DNA from: JAHFLF01 sp964560145
GTDB lineage: Bacteria; Patescibacteriota; Minisyncoccia; UBA6257; 1-14-0-10-44-23
Length of the DNA: 20,760 nt
Reading direction: 5' to 3'
Assembly (NCBI GenBank): GCA_964560145.1
Contig: CAZLKS010000013.1
Location: forward strand, 1-20,760
How positions within the stretch are numbered: position 1 is the stretch's first letter; the number at the start of each line of letters is the position of its first letter. The translations under genes and the position numbers were made by a program. Positions 13,069-19,289 of the stretch are shown here, piece by piece. The notes beneath the pieces were generated by a model. That model was not told where the DNA came from. It searched no databases and was given only the letters and a program-made list of their open reading frames with translations.

Positions 13069-13910
13069 TGCATAGAATCACGGAGAATATTTTGACGTCG
13101 AAGAAGTATCGAGCGCTCTATCCTAAAACAGTGGATAGGGTTGTTGTTGATTCTTGCGTGAAGTATGGAGAGGAGCGAGCAGAAGAAGAGGCTCGCAGCG
13201 TGCTTCATCAAATATGGGGAAGTTATTACAGCACGCGGCCTGATTTTAAAAAATTGTGGAAAAAATTTCAGGAAGAGGTCGCGGCTGGTAATCGCGAACA
13301 GGCAATTGATACCGTTTTGCGGCTGCATGCTTCGAGCGCGGAGCGGCAACCAATTTTCGATGACTTTTATAAAAAGATTTTCGCTATCACTGGGGTGCCT
13401 TCTTCAATAGTAGACCACGGCTGCTGTCTCGACCCAGTGGCCTTCGAACGTATGACTGCCCGCGCCGCCCCCTCCGTCATCCCGCTCTCGTCTGTCATTC
13501 CGGGATTGACCCGGAATCCATCTCCCGGCTTTTCCTACCAAGCCTTCGATATAGACACGGAAGAAGTCGAATTTCTTCAAAAAGCCTGCAAGCTGCTTGG
13601 GTACGGTGAATCGGTAAAAGTGGCTGCTGGCGACGCGATTAGTGGCGAGCCGGTACCCGCCGATGTTGTCTTTATGTTGAAACTTTTGCCAGTTCTTGAA
13701 CAGCAGCGAAAAGGTTCGGCGCGTGGGGTATTAATGAAGCAACGATGCAAGTGGCTGGTAGTGTCATATCCCGTTGCTAGTTTGTCTGGCAAAGAAAAGG
13801 GGATGACTGAGTTTTATTCGAAGCAGTTTTTGGAACTTACTGCCGATTTGAATTGGAGAATCGAACGACTACTTTTTGCGACCGAACTCGTCTTTGTCTG
13901 CCGACTCTAG
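13068..13910 (+). CDS. 16S rRNA methyltransferase homologue of the Arm/FmrO (m7G1405) family
   Basis: 280 aa. Recalled comparison with RmtB/FmrO-type enzymes gives collinear matches throughout: ILTSKKYRALYPKTV (8-22), LHASSAERQ (87-94), the SAM-binding turn DHGCCLDPVAF (116-126), FDID (160-163), FMLKLLPVLEQQRKGSA (202-218), VVSYPVASLSGKEKGM (231-246) and a final ATELVFVCRL. In that family the enzyme methylates N7 of G1405 in 16S rRNA and confers aminoglycoside resistance; self-protection or ordinary rRNA modification are possible here. The SAM loop reads HGCCLDP rather than the usual ACGLNP. About 28 residues (130-157) have no counterpart and are encoded by a dispersed repeat (13475-13523); without them the length matches the roughly 251 aa of RmtB. 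Family assignment is firm, exact target less so. Confidence 0.8.
   Translation: MHRITENILTSKKYRALYPKTVDRVVVDSCVKYGEERAEEEARSVLHQIWGSYYSTRPDFKKLWKKFQEEVAAGNREQAIDTVLRLHASSAERQPIFDDFYKKIFAITGVPSSIVDHGCCLDPVAFERMTARAAPSVIPLSSVIPGLTRNPSPGFSYQAFDIDTEEVEFLQKACKLLGYGESVKVAAGDAISGEPVPADVVFMLKLLPVLEQQRKGSARGVLMKQRCKWLVVSYPVASLSGKEKGMTEFYSKQFLELTADLNWRIERLLFATELVFVCRL
13475..13523 (+). repeat. Dispersed palindromic repeat inserted in the methyltransferase ORF
   Basis: Contains a half unit beginning GTCATCCCG and a full unit beginning TGTCATTCCGGG, whose core ATTCCGGG-attga-CCCGGAAT (13497-13517) is a perfect 8-bp hairpin. It is translated as SVIPLSSVIPGLTRNPSPG. The TGTCAT end places it with the elements at 817-897, 14733-14799 and 15543-15618. 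Confidence 0.85.
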
Positions 13911-13959
13911 TTCTCCAGTTTGTCATTCTGACGTACTCGGAAGAAACCAGTTGAGGGTG

Positions 13960-13988
13960 TTGCGTTATTGATGCTTTTGTGCTATTAT
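13960..13988 (+). promoter_or_regulatory. Promoter of cassette membrane protein A
   Basis: TTGCGT (13960-13965), 17-base spacer, TATTAT (13983-13988). The leader (about 13995-14044) contains gtcaaaa, gtgaca and AGGAGG in the same order as the leader of the paralogue at 14826-14908, so the 5' region was duplicated together with the gene. Confidence 0.6.
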
Positions 13989-14044
13989 ACATCGGTCAAA
14001 AACGGGGAATAACTCCTCGTGACAACCTCAGGAGGGGGTGGGCC

Positions 14045-14539
14045 ATGGCAACAGGTATGAGTGCGATGACGGGAACGCCGACTTGGTGGCAGCGACACGC
14101 GCACCTTGTCGTGATGTGGGCGGCGGCAGCCGTCGTCGGTCTCACGACCGGCCTCTGGTTGCTCGCCGGCATCCTCGCCGCATTCGAGTTCGTGCACCAG
14201 TGCGTGCACGCCGAGAAGCACCACGGTGCTGACTGGCGGGCGGGTTTGGCGCCGTTTCTGGTGGCCTCAGTTGTGGTCTGTTTGACGACCGGGCTCGGCA
14301 CCTTTTACCCCTACCGGTTCATGTATCGGCAGGAGGTGTGGACGGGGTGGGCAGTGTTCGCTGCGGTGGTGCTCGCCATCGCCGGGCAGGTGGTCGTGAG
14401 TGAGGGCTGGCACCGAGGTGCACCACCGCACCGGTGGGAGTATCAGGGCAGCCTGTTGGCCGCGTGGCCGGTGCGGCTGCTCGGAGTCACCGCGATGGTG
14501 ACGGGGGTCTGGGTAACTTCCGGGCTCCTGGGGCTGTAG
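14045..14539 (+). CDS. Cassette membrane protein A (PTWWQRH family, unknown)
   Basis: 164-aa protein with four to five membrane segments (about 20-35, 37-54, 67-86, 100-119, 141-162). The N-terminus carries PTWWQRH just before the first segment. It is a paralogue of the product of 14909-15475; both share PTWWQRH, an ADWR/NDWR motif near the second loop, AGQVVVS/VGQVILS in the fourth segment and LLGVTAM/LFGLTAM near the end. I recognise no characterised family. The start at 14045 is set by AGGAGG nine bases upstream; the earlier frame-open codon at 13979 lies in the promoter. A hand count over 14101-14160 gives 41 G+C of 60, well above neighbouring genes. Monocistronic, with its own promoter and terminator. 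Confidence 0.75.
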   Translation: MATGMSAMTGTPTWWQRHAHLVVMWAAAAVVGLTTGLWLLAGILAAFEFVHQCVHAEKHHGADWRAGLAPFLVASVVVCLTTGLGTFYPYRFMYRQEVWTGWAVFAAVVLAIAGQVVVSEGWHRGAPPHRWEYQGSLLAAWPVRLLGVTAMVTGVWVTSGLLGL

Positions 14540-14563
14540 CCCCGAACGCGACGGGGCGGTAGG

Positions 14564-14605
14564 CAGAGGCGACGGTGTCGCTCTGCCGCCGCCTCTGTTT
14601 ATTTT
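14564..14605 (+). terminator. Intrinsic terminator of cassette A
   Basis: CAGAGGCG (14564-14571) pairs with CGCCTCTG (14590-14597), followed by gtttattttt. An alternative, mutually exclusive hairpin pairs GGCAGA with TCTGCC and GCGAC with GTCGC (14562-14586). The region is closely similar to the terminator of cassette B at 15498-15539, including the preceding GCGACGGGGCGGTA. Confidence 0.8.
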
Positions 14606-14635
14606 TCGAAAGTCTATTTTTTGATTTGTCGCCGC

Positions 14636-14712
14636 AGTTCGTCATCCTGAGGTAAGCCCCGAAGGAAGTTTACCGAAGGGGCGCACTCGGCTTGTCGTCA
14701 GGCGAGACATCT
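14636..14712. repeat. GTCATCCTGAGG-type repeat with possible pseudoknot
   Basis: No gene lies between 14606 and 14825; this repeat and the next fill most of it. Here GGTAA (14651-14655) can pair with TTACC (14670-14674), while GCCCC (14656-14660) can pair with GGGGC (14678-14682); the two stems interleave as in an H-type pseudoknot. Confidence 0.5.
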
Positions 14713-14732
14713 TTTTTGATGTTTTTTTAGTT

Positions 14733-14799
14733 TGTCATGTCGAAGCCGAGACATCTGGTACTATTTTTGGAAACCAGATCCCTCGGCTTCGGGATGACA
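14733..14799. repeat. Inverted-repeat element, copy 1
   Basis: Two 27-base arms (14733-14759 and 14773-14799) around a 13-base centre, complementary at 23 of 27. Each arm is itself a small hairpin with the common core cgaagccgag: the left closes with ATGTC/GACAT, the right (read inverted) with ATCCC/GGGAT, so the differing bases are compensatory. Confidence 0.85.
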
Positions 14800-14825
14800 G
14801 AAAAAAAGTGGAATGATAACGAGTG

Positions 14826-14901
14826 TTGCGTTATTCATGCCTTCATGGTGGAATATACCTGTCAAAATAGGTAATTGTTCCCGTGACATCTTCGGAAGGA
14901 G
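14826..14901 (+). promoter_or_regulatory. Promoter and leader of cassette membrane protein B
   Basis: TTGCGT (14826-14831) in the same context (gtgttgcgttatt) as at cassette A; the -10 is weak (TGGAAT at spacing 17, or AATATA at 14852-14857). The leader repeats gtcaaaa and gtgaca and ends in AAGGAG (14896-14901), seven bases before the ATG. Confidence 0.55.
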
Positions 14902-14908
14902 ATCGAGA

Positions 14909-15475
14909 ATGCCGACATTTGGATTGGATGGAGATCAGGGTCCGCGCGGTGCTGGCTGGGGGCCGATTCCGGAGCGCAGTGTGGAAGCTGAACCTGTGAC
15001 TCCATCGCCTCAGCCCACCTGGTGGCAGCGGCACGTTCAACTCATCACGCTCTGGACACTGGCAGTCATGGCTGGGTTTCTGAGCGGCAACTGGGTGATG
15101 GCCGGCATCGCTTTCTTCGGCGCACTGATTCAGGAAAGTTGGAATGCGGTGCAGAACAACCGCAATGACTGGCGGGGCCAGTTCTGGGTCTTCCACCTGA
15201 GCGTCATGTGCTGCGGAGTCGTGCTTGTTGGTGGCATCGCTGCGCTGATGGGGATGGCCAAGGCCGGACACGTTTCGCCAAGTCTCGTGGTGATATTGCC
15301 CGGACTGACTCTGCTTTATCTCGTAGGGCAAGTCATATTGAGTCTGGCCTGGCGCAGCAGCGTTCTTGATCAACAGAAGAGTATGGTGGGGCTCAACGCT
15401 TCTGCGACACTCTTCGGGCTCACCGCAATGGCACTCTCGGTTGAGATACAACGAATCACGGGTGCCTGCGGGTGA
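14909..15475 (+). CDS. Cassette membrane protein B (PTWWQRH family, unknown)
   Basis: 188 aa. A soluble glycine/proline-rich N-terminus (1-36) absent from protein A is followed by PTWWQRH (37-43) and four to five membrane segments (about 44-58, 60-76, 94-115, 124-146, 163-180). Diverged paralogue of protein A; matches are concentrated at PTWWQRH, the AGI residues of the second segment, NDWR, GQV in the fourth segment and LTAM near the end. The start at 14909 follows AAGGAG by seven bases. The unit lies between two copies of an inverted-repeat element in opposite orientation (14733-14799 and 15543-15618). The function is unknown; two adjacent diverged copies suggest a heteromeric membrane complex or successive gains of the same cassette type. 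Confidence 0.75.
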   Translation: MPTFGLDGDQGPRGAGWGPIPERSVEAEPVTPSPQPTWWQRHVQLITLWTLAVMAGFLSGNWVMAGIAFFGALIQESWNAVQNNRNDWRGQFWVFHLSVMCCGVVLVGGIAALMGMAKAGHVSPSLVVILPGLTLLYLVGQVILSLAWRSSVLDQQKSMVGLNASATLFGLTAMALSVEIQRITGACG

Positions 15476-15497
15476 GGAATCGCGACGGGGCGGTAGA

Positions 15498-15539
15498 CAG
15501 AGGCGGCGACGCTCTCGTGTCGCCGCCTCTGTTTATTTA
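15498..15539 (+). terminator. Intrinsic terminator of cassette B
   Basis: Perfect 13-bp stem (15498-15510 with 15519-15531), 8-base loop, then tttattta. It is the counterpart of the cassette A terminator; both hairpins span 34 bases with the same outer stem. Confidence 0.9.
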
Positions 15540-15542
15540 GTC

Positions 15543-15618
15543 TGTCATCCCGAAGCCGAGGGATCTGGTCTTCATTCTTATGCTAAGGAATACCAGATGT
15601 CTCGGCTTCGACATGACA
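15543..15618. repeat. Inverted-repeat element, copy 2 (opposite orientation)
   Basis: Arms 15543-15569 and 15592-15618. As read, both 27-base arms are identical to those of copy 1 when the whole element is reverse-complemented, whereas the centre (22 bases) is unrelated. Conserved arms with a free centre point to selection or recombination acting on the arms. Confidence 0.85.
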
Positions 15619-15704
15619 GAAGGGGGCGGGATGACAGAGGGGAGGGTGTAGAGCGACAGAAAGGGAGCCCCCGCATCACCTATAGGTGTGCACCCTGTAA
15701 AGGT

Positions 15705-15732
15705 TTGACAAAAAAGCAGAGTCTGCTATCAT
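15705..15732 (+). promoter_or_regulatory. Promoter of the infA-rpsI operon
   Basis: TTGACA (15705-15710), 16-base spacer, TATCAT (15727-15732); the ATG of infA is ten bases further, leaving a leader of only about three bases. This is the only clear promoter before the terminator after rpsI. Confidence 0.65.
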
Positions 15733-15742
15733 ATTCCAATCA

Positions 15743-15961
15743 ATGATAGACACTAAGAAGGTGCGACAAGTAGAGGGTCTCGTAGAAGAGGCGCTGCCTG
15801 GCGCAAAGTTCAGAGTTAAACTTCCGGATAATACATTGGCCTTAGGCCATCTCGCGGGTAAGATGCGGTTATACCACATCAAGATAATCCCCGGGGACCG
15901 GGTTCTCATTGAATTTACCCCATATGACCAAGAAAGGGGTAGAATAGTTCGTCGACTCTAA
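15743..15961 (+). CDS. infA: Translation initiation factor IF-1
   Basis: 72 aa, exactly the usual length, a single S1-like OB fold. Conserved features: VEGLVEEALPGAKFRVKLPDN near the N-terminus, ALGHLAGKMR, and GDRVLIEFTPYDQERGRIVRRL at the end. It binds the 30S A site during initiation. First gene of the operon, without Shine-Dalgarno and practically leaderless, which is notable for a factor that itself governs initiation. Confidence 0.95.
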   Translation: MIDTKKVRQVEGLVEEALPGAKFRVKLPDNTLALGHLAGKMRLYHIKIIPGDRVLIEFTPYDQERGRIVRRL

Positions 15962-15991
15962 AAGTTAATCGGCTTACCAACACTAAATTAT

Positions 15992-16105
15992 ATGAAGGTT
16001 CGATCGTCTGTAAAAAAAGTGTGTCAGAAATGTAAGACTGTCCGACGCGGAGGTCGTATTTTTGTAGTGTGCTCAACGCCGAAGCACAAGCAACGTCAAG
16101 GATAA
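15992..16105 (+). CDS. rpmJ: 50S ribosomal protein L36 (zinc-ribbon form)
   Basis: 37 aa beginning MKVRSSVKKVCQKC and ending STPKHKQRQG. C11, C14, C27 and H32 form the zinc site of the C+ type of L36. Normal length and normal position between infA and rpsM. The start has the ATATG context and no Shine-Dalgarno. Confidence 0.95.
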   Translation: MKVRSSVKKVCQKCKTVRRGGRIFVVCSTPKHKQRQG

Positions 16106-16140
16106 ACTTGTCATATTTAAATATTTAAACATTCTCAGAT

Positions 16141-16524
16141 ATGCGTATTGCCGGTATCAACATTCCAGACAACAAGCGAATCGACATTGCTCTTCGTTAT
16201 ATTTATGGCGTTGGCCCAGCCCGAGCAACTCAAATTGTTAAAGAGGTTGGCGTTGACTCAAAGAAAAAGGCGAAAGACCTCGAATCAACCGAAATCAACA
16301 AGATCAAAGAGTACATCGAAAAGAACTGGAAAATCGAAGGTGAGCTTCGCAGTATCATCAAGCAGAACATCGGTATGATGAAGGAAATGGCTAGCTACCG
16401 TGGTACTCGCCACGCTCGTCGTTTGCCTGTTCGTGGGCAGCGCACCAAAACCAACTCTCGTACCGTCCGTGGCAACACTCGTAAGACGGCTGGTAGCGGT
16501 AAACGTAAGGTAGACCTGAAGTAG
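16141..16524 (+). CDS. rpsM: 30S ribosomal protein S13
   Basis: 127 aa. The N-terminal RIAGINIPDNKRIDIALRYIYGVG, the SYRGTRHARRLPVRGQRTKTNSRT block and the basic tail are characteristic. S13 sits in the 30S head and contacts 23S rRNA and the P-site tRNA. ATATG start context. A 94-base spacer with a hairpin-forming repeat separates it from rpsK, unusually long for this operon. Confidence 0.97.
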   Translation: MRIAGINIPDNKRIDIALRYIYGVGPARATQIVKEVGVDSKKKAKDLESTEINKIKEYIEKNWKIEGELRSIIKQNIGMMKEMASYRGTRHARRLPVRGQRTKTNSRTVRGNTRKTAGSGKRKVDLK

Positions 16525-16531
16525 TGAGCTC

Positions 16532-16612
16532 GTTAATCAGTTGGTCGGTTAATCGGTAAAGACCGAGAACAGAATGAACTGGTTAACAGATTAACTAATC
16601 AACTGATTAATA
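16532..16612 (+). repeat. Octanucleotide-like repeat and hairpin in the rpsM-rpsK spacer
   Basis: Units of eight bases such as GTTAATCA, GTTGGTCG and GTTAATCG at 16532-16555, with inverted counterparts at 16581-16612. Bases 16533-16559 and 16586-16612 are complementary at most positions, so the spacer can fold into a long imperfect hairpin inside the operon mRNA. Confidence 0.65.
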
Positions 16613-16618
16613 GAACAT

Positions 16619-17071
16619 ATGGGTAAAAAGAAAATTGGTACGCAAACTGGAGCAGAAGCAGTAGCACAGGCAGACGCCATTGAGGGTGCCGTAGCTGCTG
16701 CATCCGCGAAGAACGTTACAAAGAAATTTGAAAAGGGGAACGTCTACGTCAAGGCGAGCTACAACAATACGATTATCTCTGTGACCGACGAAAAGGGTAA
16801 TATCGTTGCTTGGGGTACTGCTGGTAGTCTCGGCTTTAAGGGTCCAAAGAAGGCTACGCCATTTGCTGCTAGTAAGGTTGTTGCCGCTCTGACCGAAAAG
16901 CTTCGTAAGGCTGGCCTACAAAAGGTCACCATCTACTTAAACGGTATTGGTGGCGGTCGCGATTCTTCGGTTCGATCCTTCGTTAACCAAGGCTTTGAGT
17001 TGCTTGGCATTCACGATGTAACTCCAATTCCGCACAATGGTCCGAAACCTAAGAAGGTAAGACGAATCTAG
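16619..17071 (+). CDS. rpsK: 30S ribosomal protein S11
   Basis: 150 aa against roughly 130 in most bacteria; the extra length is an N-terminal alanine-rich extension (about residues 1-33). The core has GNVYVKASYNNTIISVTDEKGN, the SLGFKGPKKATPFAA block and IHDVTPIPHNGPKPKKVRRI at the end. S11 lines the platform near the mRNA exit channel, where the Shine-Dalgarno duplex normally sits. ATATG start context. Confidence 0.97.
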   Translation: MGKKKIGTQTGAEAVAQADAIEGAVAAASAKNVTKKFEKGNVYVKASYNNTIISVTDEKGNIVAWGTAGSLGFKGPKKATPFAASKVVAALTEKLRKAGLQKVTIYLNGIGGGRDSSVRSFVNQGFELLGIHDVTPIPHNGPKPKKVRRI

Positions 17072-17095
17072 TGAACTAACCGACAACCTACTCAT

Positions 17096-17719
17096 ATGTT
17101 TAATACTAAAGCTAAACAAGAACGCAAACTCGGCACTCCGCTTTTCTTAAAGCCGTTCCGCAGTGCCACTGGAAAGTCGGCTATTGTTCGCCGTCCAGCC
17201 CGTCCGGGTCAACATGGTGCTTCTCGTCGTCGTGCTGGTTCTGAATTCGCTCGCCAGCTTTTAGAGAAGCAAAAGGTACGCTTTACCTATGGTATTCGAG
17301 AAGCGCAGATGAAAAAGTACTTTAAGACTGCTAGCAAGAGCACTGAGAGTACTGGTATCGCTTTGATCAATCTACTTGAGCGCCGCTTGGACAATGTTGT
17401 CTATCGCTTGGGTATTGCGCCGTCCCGTTCTGTTGCTCGTCAGCTTGTCGGCCATGGTCACATTCAAGTGAATGGAAAGCGCGTTTCGGCTCCGTCAGCT
17501 CAGACATACATCGGAGATGTTGTTACTGTTCGCTCACAGTCAAAGGAGTACGCTCCATTCAAAGATATGACTGAGCGTTTGAAAAAAGCTGATGCTCCAG
17601 CGTGGCTTACCATGAACCCAGAAACTGCCGCCGGAACCGTGAAGATGCTACCAAAGGATATTGATACTGGTTTTGACATTTCCTTGGTAGTTGATTATTA
17701 TTCAAAACTAGTCAAGTAG
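17096..17719 (+). CDS. rpsD: 30S ribosomal protein S4
   Basis: 207 aa, normal length. An N-terminal basic region (RRPARPGQHGASRRR) leads into the S4 RNA-binding domain ERRLDNVVYRLGIAPSRSVARQLVGHGHIQVNGKRV. No zinc-binding cysteines remain at the N-terminus (the C- form). S4 nucleates 30S assembly and in Escherichia coli represses this operon; no corresponding leader structure is obvious here. ATATG start context. Confidence 0.97.
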   Translation: MFNTKAKQERKLGTPLFLKPFRSATGKSAIVRRPARPGQHGASRRRAGSEFARQLLEKQKVRFTYGIREAQMKKYFKTASKSTESTGIALINLLERRLDNVVYRLGIAPSRSVARQLVGHGHIQVNGKRVSAPSAQTYIGDVVTVRSQSKEYAPFKDMTERLKKADAPAWLTMNPETAAGTVKMLPKDIDTGFDISLVVDYYSKLVK

Positions 17720-17758
17720 GCGTGGCACTGTCGTAGCCATTACATTAATTAAAAACAT

Positions 17759-18559
17759 ATGGAAAAAATTTCGCTCAGCGAGAACTTGAAAGTAGTGACG
17801 ATCTCTGAAAACGAAACCATCGGTGTCTTCGACATCGAGGGGCTTTATCGTGGATACGGATTAACGATAGGTAACGCGCTGCGTCGCGTCCTTCTTTCTT
17901 CTCTTCCAGGTGCCGCTATCACCAGTGTCAAAATTAAAGGTGTTGGTCACGAGTTTTCAACCATTCCGGGTGTACTGGAGGATGTCGTGGAAATATGCCT
18001 CAACTTGAAGAAGGTGCGTTTTCAATTCCCTGGCGAGAGCGGTTTTACTGAGCCAGAGCTTTTGACTCTTTCTGCGAAGGGCGAGGGAGCTGTTACTGCT
18101 GCTGCCATTACCGATTCGGGTCGCGTGACCGTTGTGAACAAGGACCAGCACATTGCTACTCTTACCCAGAAGGGCGTTGAACTCGAAATCGAGCTGACTA
18201 TTGAGAAGGGTTTCGGTTATGTTCCGTCTGAGGCTTTGAAGAATGGTACCTTGCCAGTTGGTGTTTTGAAACTTGACGCCTTATTCTCCCCAGTGACTCG
18301 CGTCAATATGGTTAACGAGAACATGCGCGTTGGTGATAAGACCGACTTCAATCGCGTTCGCTTGTCCGTTGAAACCGATGGTGGTATTAAGCCATCCGTT
18401 GCACTTCGCGAGGCCCTTTCCATCTTGACTGACCATTTCTCTAAAGTTCTTTCTCAGCTTGGCGGTTCGCCAGCTGAAGCAGAGCTTTCTGCTTCGGTAG
18501 AGGAGGATGGTGCAGACGAGGAGAAGAAGTCCAAGAAAAAGTCAAAAAAGAAAGCGTAA
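17759..18559 (+). CDS. rpoA: RNA polymerase alpha subunit lacking the C-terminal domain
   Basis: 266 aa against about 310-330 in most bacteria. The N-terminal assembly domain is intact: RGYGLTIGNALRRVLLSSLPG, the insert domain and the late SVALREALSILTDHFSKVL helix. After it, where the linker and the helical C-terminal DNA- and activator-binding domain should follow, there is only an acidic then lysine-rich tail (EEDGADEEKKSKKKSKKKA). The stop is followed directly by rplQ, so no frame-shifted C-terminal domain is hidden downstream. Contact with UP elements or class I activators would therefore be impossible or use another route. ATATG start context. Confidence 0.95.
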   Translation: MEKISLSENLKVVTISENETIGVFDIEGLYRGYGLTIGNALRRVLLSSLPGAAITSVKIKGVGHEFSTIPGVLEDVVEICLNLKKVRFQFPGESGFTEPELLTLSAKGEGAVTAAAITDSGRVTVVNKDQHIATLTQKGVELEIELTIEKGFGYVPSEALKNGTLPVGVLKLDALFSPVTRVNMVNENMRVGDKTDFNRVRLSVETDGGIKPSVALREALSILTDHFSKVLSQLGGSPAEAELSASVEEDGADEEKKSKKKSKKKA

Positions 18560-18576
18560 TTTAATCAACTGAATAT

Positions 18577-18918
18577 ATGGCCTTAATGCGTAAATTTCAT
18601 AGAACTACCGGTCGCCGCCGTGCTTTTCGCAAACAAATTGCGACGAGTTTGATTACTCACGGCAGCATTACGACGACTGTTGAACGAGCAAAAGAAATCA
18701 AGCCGCTCGTTGAGCGTTATGTCACTTACGCTAAGACTGGGCAGACTGCTAAGCTTCGTTCTTTGCTCGCCGTGCTTCCGAAGGGTGCCGCCGAGAAGAT
18801 GTTTTACGAAATCGGTCCAAAGTATAAGAGTCGTACCGGTGGTTACCTGCGCATTACTAAAAATGCGGCGCAGCGCATGCGTGATGGTGCCAACATGGCA
18901 ACTATTGAATTTGTATAA
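18577..18918 (+). CDS. rplQ: 50S ribosomal protein L17
   Basis: 113 aa, a compact form. RKFHRTTGRRRAFRKQIATSLITHGSITTTVERAKEIKPLVERYVTYAK is the typical N-terminal half; GPKYKSRTGGYLRI marks the C-terminal half. Sits near the peptide exit tunnel. Starts 17 bases after rpoA in the ATATG context. Confidence 0.97.
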   Translation: MALMRKFHRTTGRRRAFRKQIATSLITHGSITTTVERAKEIKPLVERYVTYAKTGQTAKLRSLLAVLPKGAAEKMFYEIGPKYKSRTGGYLRITKNAAQRMRDGANMATIEFV

Positions 18919-18922
18919 AAAT

Positions 18923-19285
18923 ATGGCTGATAAGCAACAGACAAAACAGTATGAGTTTGATGCAGCGAACGAGGTCCTCGGACGTCTTGCTGCGAAAATT
19001 GCAGTTATCTTGCAGGGTAAGACCGATGCGGCGTATGAACCACGTCTGGCTGGTAACAACGTTGTTATCGTCAAGAACGCTTCGAAGGTAAAAGTCTCTG
19101 GCAAGAAGGAGGTGCAAAAGGAATACTACCACCACACTGGCTACCAGGGTCACCTTCGCACTAAGCCGCTTGGTGAGATGCGTAAGACGAACCCGTGCCG
19201 TATGATTGAGTACGCCGTTTATAACATGCTCCCGAAGAATCGTCTTCGCCCAACTCGTATGAAGCGTCTTAAGATAACGGCATAA
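18923..19285 (+). CDS. rplM: 50S ribosomal protein L13
   Basis: 120 aa from the ATG at 18923, four bases after rplQ. It shows DAANEVLGRLAAKIAVILQGK, YHHTGYQGHLR and the final MLPKNRLRPTRMKRLKI block. It is slightly shorter than the usual 142 aa because the N- and C-terminal ends are trimmed. An open frame continues upstream to 18680 but overlaps rplQ and is not coding. L13 is an early 50S assembly protein. Confidence 0.96.
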   Translation: MADKQQTKQYEFDAANEVLGRLAAKIAVILQGKTDAAYEPRLAGNNVVIVKNASKVKVSGKKEVQKEYYHHTGYQGHLRTKPLGEMRKTNPCRMIEYAVYNMLPKNRLRPTRMKRLKITA

Positions 19286-19289
19286 AAGT

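Noticed and set aside
14843..15451. Long minus-strand open frame (202 aa) opposite cassette gene B
   Set aside because: It lies fully antisense to a gene with Shine-Dalgarno, terminator and a paralogue; its product is Cys/His/Arg-rich as expected of an antisense shadow in GC-rich DNA.
14540..15540. Integron attC-like sites after cassette genes
   Set aside because: The hairpins are followed by T tracts and lack the R and L core sites of attC; intrinsic termination explains them.
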